Source of the DNA: Brevibacterium renqingii
GTDB taxonomy: Bacteria; Actinomycetota; Actinomycetes; Actinomycetales; Brevibacteriaceae
Length of the DNA: 64,000 bases
NCBI RefSeq assembly: GCF_017808105.1
Contig: NZ_JADBHF010000013.1
Coordinates: forward strand, 61,764 to 125,763
Reading direction: 5' to 3'
Of the stretch, positions 43,713 to 53,242 are shown piece by piece; within the stretch, counting starts at the first letter, position 1, and each line of letters begins with the position of its first letter. A program made the position numbers and the translations under genes. The notes beneath the pieces are model-generated. The model was not told the DNA's origin, searched no databases, and saw nothing but the letters and a program-made list of their open reading frames with translations.

Positions 43713-45607
43713 CAGGAGCCGACTCCGGTGTCCTGTGATTCTGCGTCGAGGAGGCTCGTCAACCCTGCTGCGAGGTCTTCCCGGTGGGTGTAGACCTGCG
43801 GATCGCGAGATTCGGCGACGAGGGCTGCAAGCTTCTCAAGATCGATCGGTGTGATCGGCACTTGTGTGATGAGCGGATGGTTGGGTCGGCTGTCGACTTC
43901 CCCCGGCGAGAGGAGTGCCTCGGTGAGCTTCTCTCCCGGCCGCAGGCCCGTGTAGACGATCTGCGCATCGCTGCGACCCGACAACGCGATCACTCGCTCG
44001 GCAAGGTCGGCGATGCGAATCGGCTCGCCCATATCGAGAACTAAGGTCTCTCCAGGACCGCCGATCGCTGCTGCCTGCAGAACAAGTTCACAGGCCTCAT
44101 CGTCGGTCATGAAATACCGAGTGACTTCCGGATCAGTAACGGTGACGGGGTCGCCTGCCGCGACCTGAGCCACGAAGGTCTCAAGCACGGATCCACGGGA
44201 GCCGAGCACGTTGCCGAAACGCACTGACATGTACCGCCGTTCGGTCTCTGCCGCCACAGAGGCGATCGCACGTTCGATTGAGAATTTCGTCCGACCGAGC
44301 ACGGAAGTTGCCCCGGCGGCCTTATCAGTGGAGATATGAACGAAGGAATCGACCTCATGAGTCACAGCAGCTTGGAGCAGATCGAGGCTTGCTCCGACGT
44401 TTGTACGAACGGCCTGTTCGGGGAAGCGTTCAAGGAAGGTCAGGTGCTTGAGAGCTGCGGCGTGGAAGATGATGTCGGGCCGCGTTTCTCCGACCAGGGC
44501 TTCGATGAACGCAGGATCTCTGAGGTCCCCAAGAATGAGGTCATCACTGGTCAGCAGCGCGGAACCTTCAAGTCCAAGTTCCGTGGCGTGCAACCCGGAT
44601 TCGTCGCGGTCGGTCATGACGAGCCGAGCCGGGTCGAAACGAGAGACCTGGCGGCACAGCTGGGATCCGATGGAGCCGCCCGCACCGGTGACGAGGACGC
44701 TTTTCCCGGTGATAGCGGAGGCGATGTCATCGATATTGGTCGAGATCGGCTGACGGCCGATGAGATCTTCAAAGCTGATATCGCGGAAGCCTCGATGCCG
44801 TAGATCGGAAACGCCGACTGAGTCCGGCTCCGGTCGAGTGTAGTTGGAATCAGAGAGCTTCGGCATGATCTTGATCTCGACAAGACGAGATTTGAGGTTC
44901 GACGCGATCTGTGAAAGCTCTTCGGGTGGCAGGTCAGCAATGGCGATGATCACTACTCCGGCGCCGGTGCGGTCGATATGCGCCGCGATTTCGGAAATTG
45001 GTCCGAGAACTCTGATGCCGTTGTAGCGCAGGTGCCGTTTAGCCGGATCGTCATCGAGAATGCCGACGGCGACGTATTCGCTCTTCGCATCGTGGGCAAT
45101 CATGTCGAGGGCGAGCATCCCCTGATCGCCGGCTCCGACGACGAGTGTCGGGCGGGACGATCCCGAAGTCGTAAGACTGCGCTGGCGCAGATTGCGACGA
45201 GCCCAGTTTTCGAGGCTCTTGACCACGATCATCAGCGCACCAGCAGCAATAGGGACGCTGGTCGGGATGAGCAGACTGTTGGCGAAAGCAAATTCCGCCA
45301 CCCACATGGTCCCGACGCCCAAAGCGACGGTCCCGACGATTGCTGCGAACTGGTCAGTCGAACCGCGTCGGTAGCGGCCGCGATAGATCGCTAGCGGTCC
45401 GCCGATGAGGAAGACGGCCATGGCGATCGCAGAACACACGAATATACCGGGAACATTGACGAGTTGCGCATGGAAGTCGTACCGCACAAGCGTCATTACC
45501 ACGACGAGGAACGCAAAAACGAGACCGTCGATAAGAGACAGCGCCATAGCTCTGCCGTATCGCCGAATCGGGGTCCGCGAGGGATGGGGCCCGGAGTTGC
45601 TTCCCAC
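43712..45607 (-). CDS. Membrane nucleoside-diphosphate-sugar 4,6-dehydratase/epimerase (FlaA1/WbpM/CapD-like)
   Basis: 631 residues. Four N-terminal membrane helices (about 25-135) are followed by a first Rossmann segment LVVGAGDQGMLAL and a second catalytic SDR domain with VTGAGGSIGSQLCRQ, HAAALKHL, and the active-site region STDKAAGATSVLGRTKFSIE, where Lys/Met-type residues of the WbpM class occur. It converts UDP-GlcNAc to the 4-keto-6-deoxy sugar, precursor of QuiNAc/FucNAc. First gene of the minus operon; GTG 45607 with GAGG six bases before. Confidence 0.93.
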   Translation of the reverse strand: MGSNSGPHPSRTPIRRYGRAMALSLIDGLVFAFLVVVMTLVRYDFHAQLVNVPGIFVCSAIAMAVFLIGGPLAIYRGRYRRGSTDQFAAIVGTVALGVGTMWVAEFAFANSLLIPTSVPIAAGALMIVVKSLENWARRNLRQRSLTTSGSSRPTLVVGAGDQGMLALDMIAHDAKSEYVAVGILDDDPAKRHLRYNGIRVLGPISEIAAHIDRTGAGVVIIAIADLPPEELSQIASNLKSRLVEIKIMPKLSDSNYTRPEPDSVGVSDLRHRGFRDISFEDLIGRQPISTNIDDIASAITGKSVLVTGAGGSIGSQLCRQVSRFDPARLVMTDRDESGLHATELGLEGSALLTSDDLILGDLRDPAFIEALVGETRPDIIFHAAALKHLTFLERFPEQAVRTNVGASLDLLQAAVTHEVDSFVHISTDKAAGATSVLGRTKFSIERAIASVAAETERRYMSVRFGNVLGSRGSVLETFVAQVAAGDPVTVTDPEVTRYFMTDDEACELVLQAAAIGGPGETLVLDMGEPIRIADLAERVIALSGRSDAQIVYTGLRPGEKLTEALLSPGEVDSRPNHPLITQVPITPIDLEKLAALVAESRDPQVYTHREDLAAGLTSLLDAESQDTGVGS

Positions 45608-45888
45608 TGTCCTCGTTTCCCTCGACGTCCATGGTCTGGCTCGACTTACTCTACTTGGGCCACCTGCATCTCACAGGAGCTGGTTAAGCCTCTTGCGACC
45701 TCTTGATTGTACTATTGGGCCTAACAGGTTTCGCACAGGAATACTGCGGAAAACGATAAGAACTGGTTGCATTTCGCTTGACGCTCTTCGCCGAGAGCGT
45801 TTTCACTTGCGGTGTTTAGCACTATTTGAGCCGTGCACATGTGCGTCCAGCCTTCGCCCGACATTGATCTGACCGAAAGGATTCAACA
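45608..45888. promoter_or_regulatory. Divergent promoter region of the exporter operon and the CgeB-GT2 gene
   Basis: 280 bases between divergent starts, with an AT-richer centre at about 45690-45830. It is the only place where a promoter for the seven-gene minus operon is expected. Specific boxes are not certain. Confidence 0.45.
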
Positions 45889-47772
45889 GTGGCCCAATCG
45901 CCGCTTCGTACTCTGAGGACAGGTCTCTGGCATCTTCGCAAAGGTGGACCTGCTCAATTTCAGAAATGGAGACGTCGTCGGAACATTGCCCAACCGGTTG
46001 CCGGCGGTGCTTCGACGGCTCATCTAGATGCAGACAATCTCAAAGACGAGTTCCCTCCAGCGCCGAGAACCGATCGTCGTCCGGCATTTGAAAACCTCAA
46101 CGTGGGTACCATCCTCGACGAGTTCTCAGCCGAGAGCTTTAGCTACGAATGGAAAACTATCCCGCTGAAGCGCACTGCGTGGAAGTCTCAGCTTGCCGTT
46201 CTCGATTTCGTATTCGTTGAGTCGGCTTGGAACGGCAACGGCGGAGACTGGAAGTTCAAACTCACCGGTACGACCGGACCAAGTACAGAGATTGCTGAAC
46301 TGCTGGCAGAATGCAGACATTGCGGAATCCCTACTGTCTTCTGGAACAAGGAAGACCCGCCGCACTTCGATGACTTTCTCCCCCTTGCCAAAATGTTCGA
46401 TGTGGTGTTCACAAGCGACGTACGGCTTGTTGGCGACTACCAGAGATTGCTGGGCCATGACCGTGTCTACCCGTTGGCGTTTGCCGCCCAGCCTGCAATT
46501 CATTCTCCTGTCCGTCCGTCGAAGAACTTTGCTGGTCGCGATATTGCTTTCGCGGGAATGTATTTTACGCACAAGTTCCCCGAACGACGAACGCAGATGG
46601 ACCTGCTGTTGGGAGCAGCCGACGAGGTGTCTTCTCGAATGGAGCATGGACTCGAGATCTTCTCTCGGTTTCTCGGCGATGATGAACGGTATCAATTTCC
46701 CGGGCGCCTGGCGGACAGAGTCGTCGGGTCGTTGCCCTATCGAAATCTGCTGACCGCGTACAAGAACTACAAAGTCTTTCTCAACGTAAATTCGGTGGTC
46801 GACTCGCCAAGCATGTGCGCGAGGCGCATCTTTGAAATCGCGGCATCCGGAACCCCGGTCATATCAACTCCCAGTGAAGCGACGAAGCGGTTCTTCCCGC
46901 TTTCAGAACTCCCTCAGCCTGAAACTCAGAAAGAAGCCGAACTGGTCCTCAGAGCGTTCGTCAGAAGCAGCGAACTGCGGAACCGCACGGTTCATCTCGC
47001 GCAAAGACGCATATGGAAAGAACACACCTACACTCATCGCGCGATGTCGATCATGGATGTCATCGGCGTCGAATACAGTGATCCGATTCCTCGGTCCGTT
47101 TCTGTCGTGGTTTCGACAAACCGACCAGAGCACCTCAGCAATGTGTTTGAAACTCATGCCGCTCAACAGCTTGAGAACCGTGAGCTGATCGTCGTCCAGC
47201 ACGGCTTCAAATCATCGCCAGAGGCGATGCAGCGTGCGTCTGAACTGGGCATCGAGAATCTGACTTTGATCGAAGCCGCAAGCTCAGACTCTCTAGGCGC
47301 GTGCCTCAACCGAGGCGTCGCGGCAGCCTCCGGCGACATCATCGCCAAGATGGATGACGACGACATATATGGCGAACACTACCTGTCAGATCAGCTCGCG
47401 GCTCTGCGCTATTCGAATGCGGATCTTGTCGGCAAACAAGCTCACTACCTTCATCTGCGCAACCGTGACATCGTAATGTGTCGATTCCCTGAACGCGAGC
47501 ATCGGTTCACCGACTTGGTCATGGGACCCACCCTGTTGGGCCGCAAAGAGCTGTTCCAACGATTCCCGTTTGCCGATCGCACACTTGGTGAAGACACCGA
47601 CCTTCAGCGTCGGCTGGTCTCCGCAGGAGCACGGATCTATTCAGCAGATCGCTTCAACTTCGTTCAAGTCCGTGACTCTCATGGACACACCTGGAATGTC
47701 GACGACGATCTGCTCCTGGCCAACAGCAATGTCCACAGCTTCGGATTCAGTCGTGGACACTACTGTTTCTGA
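45889..47772 (+). CDS. Two-domain glycosyltransferase (CgeB-like plus GT2)
   Basis: 627 residues. The first part, about 90-385, resembles CgeB/DUF3880 transferases (FVFVESAWNGNGGDW, TVFWNKEDPPHFDDFL, FEIAASGTPVISTPSEATKRFF). The second, about 400-627, is a GT2 (GT-A) domain opening SVSVVVSTNRPEHL, with the metal-binding AKMDDDDIYGEHYL and the GEDTDLQRR base region. Two domains would let it add two different linkages. GTG start at 45889 after AAAGGA. It converges with wecB seven bases after its stop. Confidence 0.88.
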   Translation: MAQSPLRTLRTGLWHLRKGGPAQFQKWRRRRNIAQPVAGGASTAHLDADNLKDEFPPAPRTDRRPAFENLNVGTILDEFSAESFSYEWKTIPLKRTAWKSQLAVLDFVFVESAWNGNGGDWKFKLTGTTGPSTEIAELLAECRHCGIPTVFWNKEDPPHFDDFLPLAKMFDVVFTSDVRLVGDYQRLLGHDRVYPLAFAAQPAIHSPVRPSKNFAGRDIAFAGMYFTHKFPERRTQMDLLLGAADEVSSRMEHGLEIFSRFLGDDERYQFPGRLADRVVGSLPYRNLLTAYKNYKVFLNVNSVVDSPSMCARRIFEIAASGTPVISTPSEATKRFFPLSELPQPETQKEAELVLRAFVRSSELRNRTVHLAQRRIWKEHTYTHRAMSIMDVIGVEYSDPIPRSVSVVVSTNRPEHLSNVFETHAAQQLENRELIVVQHGFKSSPEAMQRASELGIENLTLIEAASSDSLGACLNRGVAAASGDIIAKMDDDDIYGEHYLSDQLAALRYSNADLVGKQAHYLHLRNRDIVMCRFPEREHRFTDLVMGPTLLGRKELFQRFPFADRTLGEDTDLQRRLVSAGARIYSADRFNFVQVRDSHGHTWNVDDDLLLANSNVHSFGFSRGHYCF

Positions 47773-47779
47773 CTAGAGC

Positions 47780-48922
47780 TCAGCGGTTGCCGAGCAGTTC
47801 GTTGAGGATATCCACGCTGCGTCCCGCAGAGTGACCGTCGCCGTACGGATTCACGGCGTTAGCCATTTCCCGATATGCCGTCTTGTCATCGAGGAGACGT
47901 GAAACTTCGGAGATGATCGTCTCTGTCGCAGTTCCGATCAGTTTGACCGTTCCGGCGTCTATAGCCTCGGGCCGCTCGGTGTTTTCCCGGAGCACCAGGA
48001 CCGGTTTGCCGAGGCTGGGTGCTTCTTCCTGGATTCCACCTGAGTCCGTGAGCACAATGTCGGAGGCGTTGATGAGGTGCGAAAACTCGCCGTATTCGAC
48101 GGGCTCAATGGATATGACGTTGTCGAGGTCCTGAATTTGAGGAGCGATCGAGGCGCGGACCTTCGGATTCTTGTGCGCGGGCCAGATGATCAGCAGATCG
48201 GGATAGTGAGTGGCTAGATTCCGCAGGGCTTTGCCGATGTTCACCATATTTTCGCCGAGGTTCTCTCGTCGGTGTGTGGTCACCAGCAGAACTCGACGAT
48301 CATCAGATTCGAGCGCTTGGAGTTCGGGGAGGCTGAATTTCACTGGTCGCTCAACGGCCCACTGCAGGGCGTCAATCACAGTGTTTCCGATAACGTGGAT
48401 ATTCTCTTCGGGAACCCCGTCGGCCAGCAGATTGCTTCGCGAGACCGTGGTCGGCGCTAGATGTACCCGTGCAATCTGGGAAACTATCTTCCGATTGGCT
48501 TCTTCCGGGAACGGAGAGTTGATGTCGCCACTACGCAGCCCGGCCTCCAGATGGACGACCGGGACCTCCCGATTGAAGGCAGCGATCGCTGCTCCCATCA
48601 CCGTCGTCGTATCGCCTTGGACAACGACAGCATCTGGCTCGAATTCGGCAAGCACTTCGTCGATCTTGGAGATGACGCTGCCTGCGATACTGTTCAATGA
48701 CTGCCCATGCGCCATCATGTTGAGATCGACGTCGGGAACTATGCCAAATACCTGATTTACTTGATCGAGCATCTCGCGGTGTTGTGCAGTCACAACGACT
48801 ATGGGAGTGAGATAGGAGTCCGCCTCGAGCGATTTGATTACGGGCGCCATCTTGATAGCTTCCGGTCGGGTCCCATAAATGACCATGACCCGTGATTCAC
48901 TCTCGGCACCGTATTCGTCCAA
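47780..48922 (-). CDS. wecB: UDP-N-acetylglucosamine 2-epimerase, non-hydrolysing (WecB)
   Basis: 380 residues. Epimerase motifs: VIYGTRPEAIKMAPVI, TAQHREMLDQV, VQGDTTT, HLEAGLRSGD, TTHRREN, and TDSGGIQEEAPSLGKPVLVLRE. It makes UDP-ManNAc from UDP-GlcNAc. TTG start at 48922 with AGGGAG eight bases upstream. It is divergent from wecC, whose product would oxidise UDP-ManNAc to UDP-ManNAcA. It is the only minus-strand gene inside the plus-strand block. Confidence 0.95.
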   Translation of the reverse strand: MDEYGAESESRVMVIYGTRPEAIKMAPVIKSLEADSYLTPIVVVTAQHREMLDQVNQVFGIVPDVDLNMMAHGQSLNSIAGSVISKIDEVLAEFEPDAVVVQGDTTTVMGAAIAAFNREVPVVHLEAGLRSGDINSPFPEEANRKIVSQIARVHLAPTTVSRSNLLADGVPEENIHVIGNTVIDALQWAVERPVKFSLPELQALESDDRRVLLVTTHRRENLGENMVNIGKALRNLATHYPDLLIIWPAHKNPKVRASIAPQIQDLDNVISIEPVEYGEFSHLINASDIVLTDSGGIQEEAPSLGKPVLVLRENTERPEAIDAGTVKLIGTATETIISEVSRLLDDKTAYREMANAVNPYGDGHSAGRSVDILNELLGNR

Positions 48923-49123
48923 CCGTATCTCCCTCGCAAACTATGAACGCCCCCTGATCAAGGTCGTTCTACAGGATATAGCACCGTCCTCAGCTCTGAC
49001 CCTTCTCTCTTGCCGTTCCCTCCACGCACGATGCACTCGCAGATTTCGGCCTTACCGGCCTTTAGAATTCTGAATTAGAATCGGTTCGACCGTGACTATT
49101 AAACAAGACGGAGCACCGCACGT
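48923..49123. promoter_or_regulatory. Divergent promoter region of wecB and wecC
   Basis: 201 bases between two divergent starts whose products act one after the other in the same pathway, so shared control is likely. No operator was recognised. Confidence 0.4.
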
Positions 49124-50383
49124 ATGCCGCCCAGCGCAACTACACGACGCCCGACAGTAGCTGTCATCGGACTCGGCTACATCGGATTGCCGACAGCTGC
49201 CGTATTGGCCAGTTCGGGAGCAAATGTGATCGGCGTAGATACAAATGCTGAGAACGTCAAAGTCATCAATCGCGGTCTCGTCCCGTTCGTCGAGCCGGAC
49301 ATGGCAACAACTGTGGCCGGTGTCGTGTCTCAAGGCTTCCTCACTGCAACAACGGAAACCCCGCACGCAGAGACCTATATTGTCGCCGTGCCTACACCAT
49401 TTGTCGACGGCCACAAGCCAGATCTGTCCTACATCCGAGATGCTGGTGAGCAGATTGCACCACTTCTCGTCGGCAACGAACTCGTGGTGCTAGAATCAAC
49501 ATCGCCCCCGGGCACCACGGAGTTCCTCGCCGAGACGATACTCAAAGTTCGCCCTGATCTGACGTTGGAGCCCAACGCTCCCAATTCGATCTACTTCGCC
49601 CACTGCCCTGAGCGTGTTCTTCCTGGCCGAATTATGATCGAACTCCGCACCAACGACAGAATCATCGGAACTCTGAACGGAAACGCCGGCGAGCGCGCCC
49701 GCGAGCTTTACCAGTTGTTCTGCGAAGGCGAATTCCTCATGACTGATGCTCGCACCGCTGAACTGTCGAAGTTGACCGAAAACGCTTACCGCGACGTAAA
49801 CATCGCCTTCGCCAATGAGCTTTCAATGATTGCCGATTCGCTGGATATCAACGTCTGGGAGCTCATTGAGCTCGCCAATCACCATCCCCGAGTGAATATT
49901 CTCCAACCGGGACCCGGAGTGGGCGGACACTGTATAGCAGTCGACCCGTGGTTCATCGTAGCTGCGTCGCCCGATAGGGCGTCACTCATCAAGACAGCTC
50001 GTGAAGTCAACGATGCAAAGCCGGAGTTTGTAATCGACAAGCTGCTGCCACAAGCCCGCCGAATAAGCAGCGTGAAGATCGCAGCTCTGGGATTGGCTTT
50101 TAAACCAAACATTGATGACCTGCGTGAGAGTCCAGCTCGACAAATTGTAGGTCGGTTGGCTGAAGAGTTACCAGAGGCCGAGATACTCGTAGCCGAACCC
50201 AACATCGATCAGCTCCCTGTCGAGCTCCAAGCTTGTCCGAATGTCTCACTGTCATGGACTGAAAGCGCCATTGAACACGCCGACATAGTTTTGCTACTCG
50301 TTGATCATCAAGAATTCACCCAACTCGACCCATCGATCTTAGCTCAGAAAATCGTCCACGATACTCGAGGGGTTTGGACTTGA
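49124..50383 (+). CDS. wecC: UDP-N-acetyl-D-mannosamine dehydrogenase (WecC-like)
   Basis: 419 residues of the UDP-glucose/GDP-mannose dehydrogenase family. NAD-binding VAVIGLGYIGLPTAAVL, STSPPGTTEFLA, HCPERVLPGRI, the ENAYRDVNIAFANE helix, and catalytic cysteine in PGVGGHCIAVDPWF. It oxidises the C6 alcohol of UDP-ManNAc to UDP-ManNAcA, based on closeness to WecC and pairing with wecB. Clearly distinct in sequence from the dehydrogenase at 53243. Confidence 0.93.
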   Translation: MPPSATTRRPTVAVIGLGYIGLPTAAVLASSGANVIGVDTNAENVKVINRGLVPFVEPDMATTVAGVVSQGFLTATTETPHAETYIVAVPTPFVDGHKPDLSYIRDAGEQIAPLLVGNELVVLESTSPPGTTEFLAETILKVRPDLTLEPNAPNSIYFAHCPERVLPGRIMIELRTNDRIIGTLNGNAGERARELYQLFCEGEFLMTDARTAELSKLTENAYRDVNIAFANELSMIADSLDINVWELIELANHHPRVNILQPGPGVGGHCIAVDPWFIVAASPDRASLIKTAREVNDAKPEFVIDKLLPQARRISSVKIAALGLAFKPNIDDLRESPARQIVGRLAEELPEAEILVAEPNIDQLPVELQACPNVSLSWTESAIEHADIVLLLVDHQEFTQLDPSILAQKIVHDTRGVWT

Positions 50384-50508
50384 TCCGAGTGGAAGCCCCT
50401 CTGCTGCATTACATTTTTCCCGGACAGTTGCCGTATGCTTCCTAAGAATATGACTGCAATAGTGTCAAGGCGCATCTGCACGCGCGAACCTGTCCAGAAA
50501 GCACAGCT

Positions 50509-51111
50509 GTGAACCTACGAATTCAAGAGTCAGCCGACGTTGATGCCAGCGCCCTCATTGGTGAAGGATCCTCAATCTGGCATTTAGCACAAGTCCGCGA
50601 CGGAGCTCGTCTTGGCAAGAACGTCGTCGTCGGCAGAGGTGCTTATATCGGTTCAGACGTCCATGTCGGCGACAACTCCAAGATTCAAAACTACGCACTC
50701 GTCTACGAGCCGGCGGATCTGGCCAATGGTGTGTTCATCGGACCGGCCGCAGTTCTGACAAACGATACTTTCCCGCGAGCTATCAATCCCGACGGCGGAC
50801 AGAAGGATGCGAGCGATTGGGACGCAGTGGGCGTCAGAATCGAGCAGGGTGCAGCGATCGGAGCCCGCGCTGTGTGCGTTGCTCCAGTTCGCATCGGGGC
50901 TTGGGCAACAGTAGCAGCGGGCGCCGTCGTCACTAGCGATGTTCCACCGCATGCCCTAGTTGCAGGTGTACCCGCGCGGCGCATCAAGTGGGTGGGTAAA
51001 TCAGGCACACCCCTTGAAATGAACGAAAGCGGATTGTGGAAAGACAACTCGACAGGCGATGTCTATCGAGAGAAGGAAGATTCTGACGAATTGGAAGAGG
51101 TCTCTGAATGA
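50509..51111 (+). CDS. WbpD/WlbB-like hexapeptide N-acetyltransferase
   Basis: 200 residues. Left-handed beta-helix built from hexapeptide repeats (IGEGSSIWHLAQVRDGARLGKNVVVGRG, VFIGPAAVLTND, VRIEQGAAIGARAVCVAPVRIGAWATVAAGAVVTSDVPPHALVAGVPARRI). It matches WbpD, which acetylates the 3-amino group of UDP-GlcNAc3NA to UDP-GlcNAc(3NAc)A. GTG start at 50509. Its last bases overlap the aminotransferase start by ATGA. Confidence 0.9.
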   Translation: MNLRIQESADVDASALIGEGSSIWHLAQVRDGARLGKNVVVGRGAYIGSDVHVGDNSKIQNYALVYEPADLANGVFIGPAAVLTNDTFPRAINPDGGQKDASDWDAVGVRIEQGAAIGARAVCVAPVRIGAWATVAAGAVVTSDVPPHALVAGVPARRIKWVGKSGTPLEMNESGLWKDNSTGDVYREKEDSDELEEVSE

Positions 51112-52220
51112 ACAGTGAGTTCATACCGCCAGCATCACCGATCATCGGTGATACAGAGCGCAACGCAGTGGACCATGTGTTGAAGACTGGCATGATCGCA
51201 CAAGGACCGGAAGTCGCTAAGTTCGAGCAGGAATTCGCTGAACAAGTGGCAAGCCCGGCAACATGTGTCGCGGTGAACTCCGGTACATCTGCTCTCCACC
51301 TCGGACTCCTTGCCGCTGGAATCGGCGAGGGCGACGAAGTCATCGTTCCTTCATTTACGTTTGCGGCCACTGCCAATTCCGTCGCTCTGACTGGCGCGAC
51401 ACCGGTATTCGCCGACATAGACATCGACTCCTACACACTGGACCCGGCCTCGGTGAAAGCGAGCATTACGGACCGCACCAAAGCCGTCATGACCGTTCAC
51501 CTCTATGGGCTCCCGTCTGACATCGCAAGTTTGCAGAACATCTGCGACGAGAACAATCTGCAGTTCTTCGAAGATGCTGCTCAAGCTCACCTCGCTGAGT
51601 TCAAGGGGCGCCAGGTGGGTACTTTCGGTTCGTTCGGAGCATTCTCCCTGTATCCGACAAAGAATATGACCTCAGGCGAAGGCGGCATGCTCTCCGCAAC
51701 GGATGAAGAGCTCCTCCGCTTAGTACGCGTCTACCGCAACCAAGGTATGGAACGGCGGTACGAGAACGAAGTTATCGGGTTCAACTACCGCATGACGGAT
51801 GTCCACGCCGCTATCGGACGTGCGCAGCTTCGCCAAGTACAGTCCTGGACTGAAGTTCGTAGGGCGAACGCAGGTTATCTGAATTCGGGCCTGGAAGGAG
51901 TCGTTACTCCTCACGTGCCAGAAGGTCGTAAGCACGTCTATCACCAGTACACGATTCGTTTGGACGGCGCGGAAGCTGCCGACCGCGATCAAGTCGCCAA
52001 CGCCCTCAAAGATGAGTTCAATATCGGCACTGGTGTCTATTATCCGGTTCCCAACCACAGATTGCCTTCTCTGGCTAAATTCGCTCCAGGTCTTGACCTT
52101 CCTGCCACCGAGCAAGCTGCTTCGGAGTGTCTATCACTTCCGATCCATCCTAAACTCGGCGAATCCGACCTCGACCGAATCGTGCGCGGAGTGAACACCG
52201 CGGTACGGGCTGGAGCTTGA
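51108..52220 (+). CDS. WbpE-like DegT/DnrJ/EryC1 aminotransferase
   Basis: 370 residues, PLP-dependent sugar aminotransferase. NSGTSALHL, FEDAAQAH, and the lysine-bearing SLYPTKNMTSGEGG (K185) that holds PLP. It would aminate the 3-keto group made by the WbpB-like oxidase. The start overlaps the acetyltransferase stop by ATGA. The oxidase gene begins two bases after its stop. Confidence 0.93.
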   Translation: MNSEFIPPASPIIGDTERNAVDHVLKTGMIAQGPEVAKFEQEFAEQVASPATCVAVNSGTSALHLGLLAAGIGEGDEVIVPSFTFAATANSVALTGATPVFADIDIDSYTLDPASVKASITDRTKAVMTVHLYGLPSDIASLQNICDENNLQFFEDAAQAHLAEFKGRQVGTFGSFGAFSLYPTKNMTSGEGGMLSATDEELLRLVRVYRNQGMERRYENEVIGFNYRMTDVHAAIGRAQLRQVQSWTEVRRANAGYLNSGLEGVVTPHVPEGRKHVYHQYTIRLDGAEAADRDQVANALKDEFNIGTGVYYPVPNHRLPSLAKFAPGLDLPATEQAASECLSLPIHPKLGESDLDRIVRGVNTAVRAGA

Positions 52221-52221
52221 C

Positions 52222-53214
52222 ATGCCTGATTTGAGAGCTGGACTGGTTGGCCTTGGCATGATGGGGCGTCACCATGCCCGAAATCTCCACGCGCTTGAAG
52301 GAGTCGATTTCGTTGCCGTGGCCGACGCACTTGGAGACCCTCACGGAGTGGCAGGCAATCTACCCGTCTTCTCTAGTATCGATGAGCTAATCGAATTCGG
52401 AATTGACTATTGCGTAGTAGCCGTACCGACGCACTTGCACTATGAGACCGGAAAGAAGCTTGCTGCAGCAGGCGTGCACGCGCTCATCGAGAAGCCCCTC
52501 GCGGGAAGTTATGCTGAGGCGCTCGAACTTGCCGAGCTGTTTCAGGCCGCCAACCTGGTGGGCGCAGTCGGTCATATTGAGCGATACAATGCGTCTCTGC
52601 AGGAGCTTCGCAGACGATTGCAAGCAGGAGACCTCGGCGAAATTTATCAGATCTCAACCAGTCGACAAGGCCCATTCCCCAGCAGAATCGCCGATGTCGG
52701 AGTCATTAAAGACCTCGCCTCTCACGACATCGATCTCACAATGTGGGTAGCAAGCAGCGGATACGAATCTGTCTCCGGCCGAACATTGCACAAATCCGGA
52801 CGGGAGCACGAAGACATGGTGGCTGCAACCGGTCTGCTTCAGGCCGACGTGACAGTCAATCATTTGGTGAACTGGCTGACGCCTGCGAAGGAACGTCGGA
52901 CGACTGTTGTCGGTGAGCGAGGTATGTTCGTCGCCGACACCCTCACCTCTGATCTGACCTTCTACGCAAACGCTTCTGTGAACACCGAATGGGAGGAGAT
53001 GTCACACTTCCGCGGCGTCGCCGAAGGCAACATCACCAGGTTCGCTTTTCCCAAACCTGAGCCCTTGCGAGTCGAACACGAATACCTTCGTGATGCCATC
53101 ATGGGTGACACCACAGCAGAAATCGTTACCCTTCATCAGGGCGCGGAGGTACTGCACGTCTGCGAGGCGATGCTCGAATCCAGCAAGACCGGAACAACTG
53201 TCGCTCTGTCCTGA
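52222..53214 (+). CDS. WbpB-like Gfo/Idh/MocA oxidoreductase
   Basis: 330 residues. NAD-binding AGLVGLGMMGRHHARNL, the EKPLA motif with catalytic lysine, VGHIERYN, and DLASHDIDLTMW. WbpB oxidises C3 of UDP-GlcNAcA so that WbpE can transaminate it. Tightly packed with the aminotransferase gene (start immediately after its stop). Confidence 0.92.
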   Translation: MPDLRAGLVGLGMMGRHHARNLHALEGVDFVAVADALGDPHGVAGNLPVFSSIDELIEFGIDYCVVAVPTHLHYETGKKLAAAGVHALIEKPLAGSYAEALELAELFQAANLVGAVGHIERYNASLQELRRRLQAGDLGEIYQISTSRQGPFPSRIADVGVIKDLASHDIDLTMWVASSGYESVSGRTLHKSGREHEDMVAATGLLQADVTVNHLVNWLTPAKERRTTVVGERGMFVADTLTSDLTFYANASVNTEWEEMSHFRGVAEGNITRFAFPKPEPLRVEHEYLRDAIMGDTTAEIVTLHQGAEVLHVCEAMLESSKTGTTVALS

Positions 53215-53242
53215 GCACGATTCAAAGGAAGAAGCACCAAAC

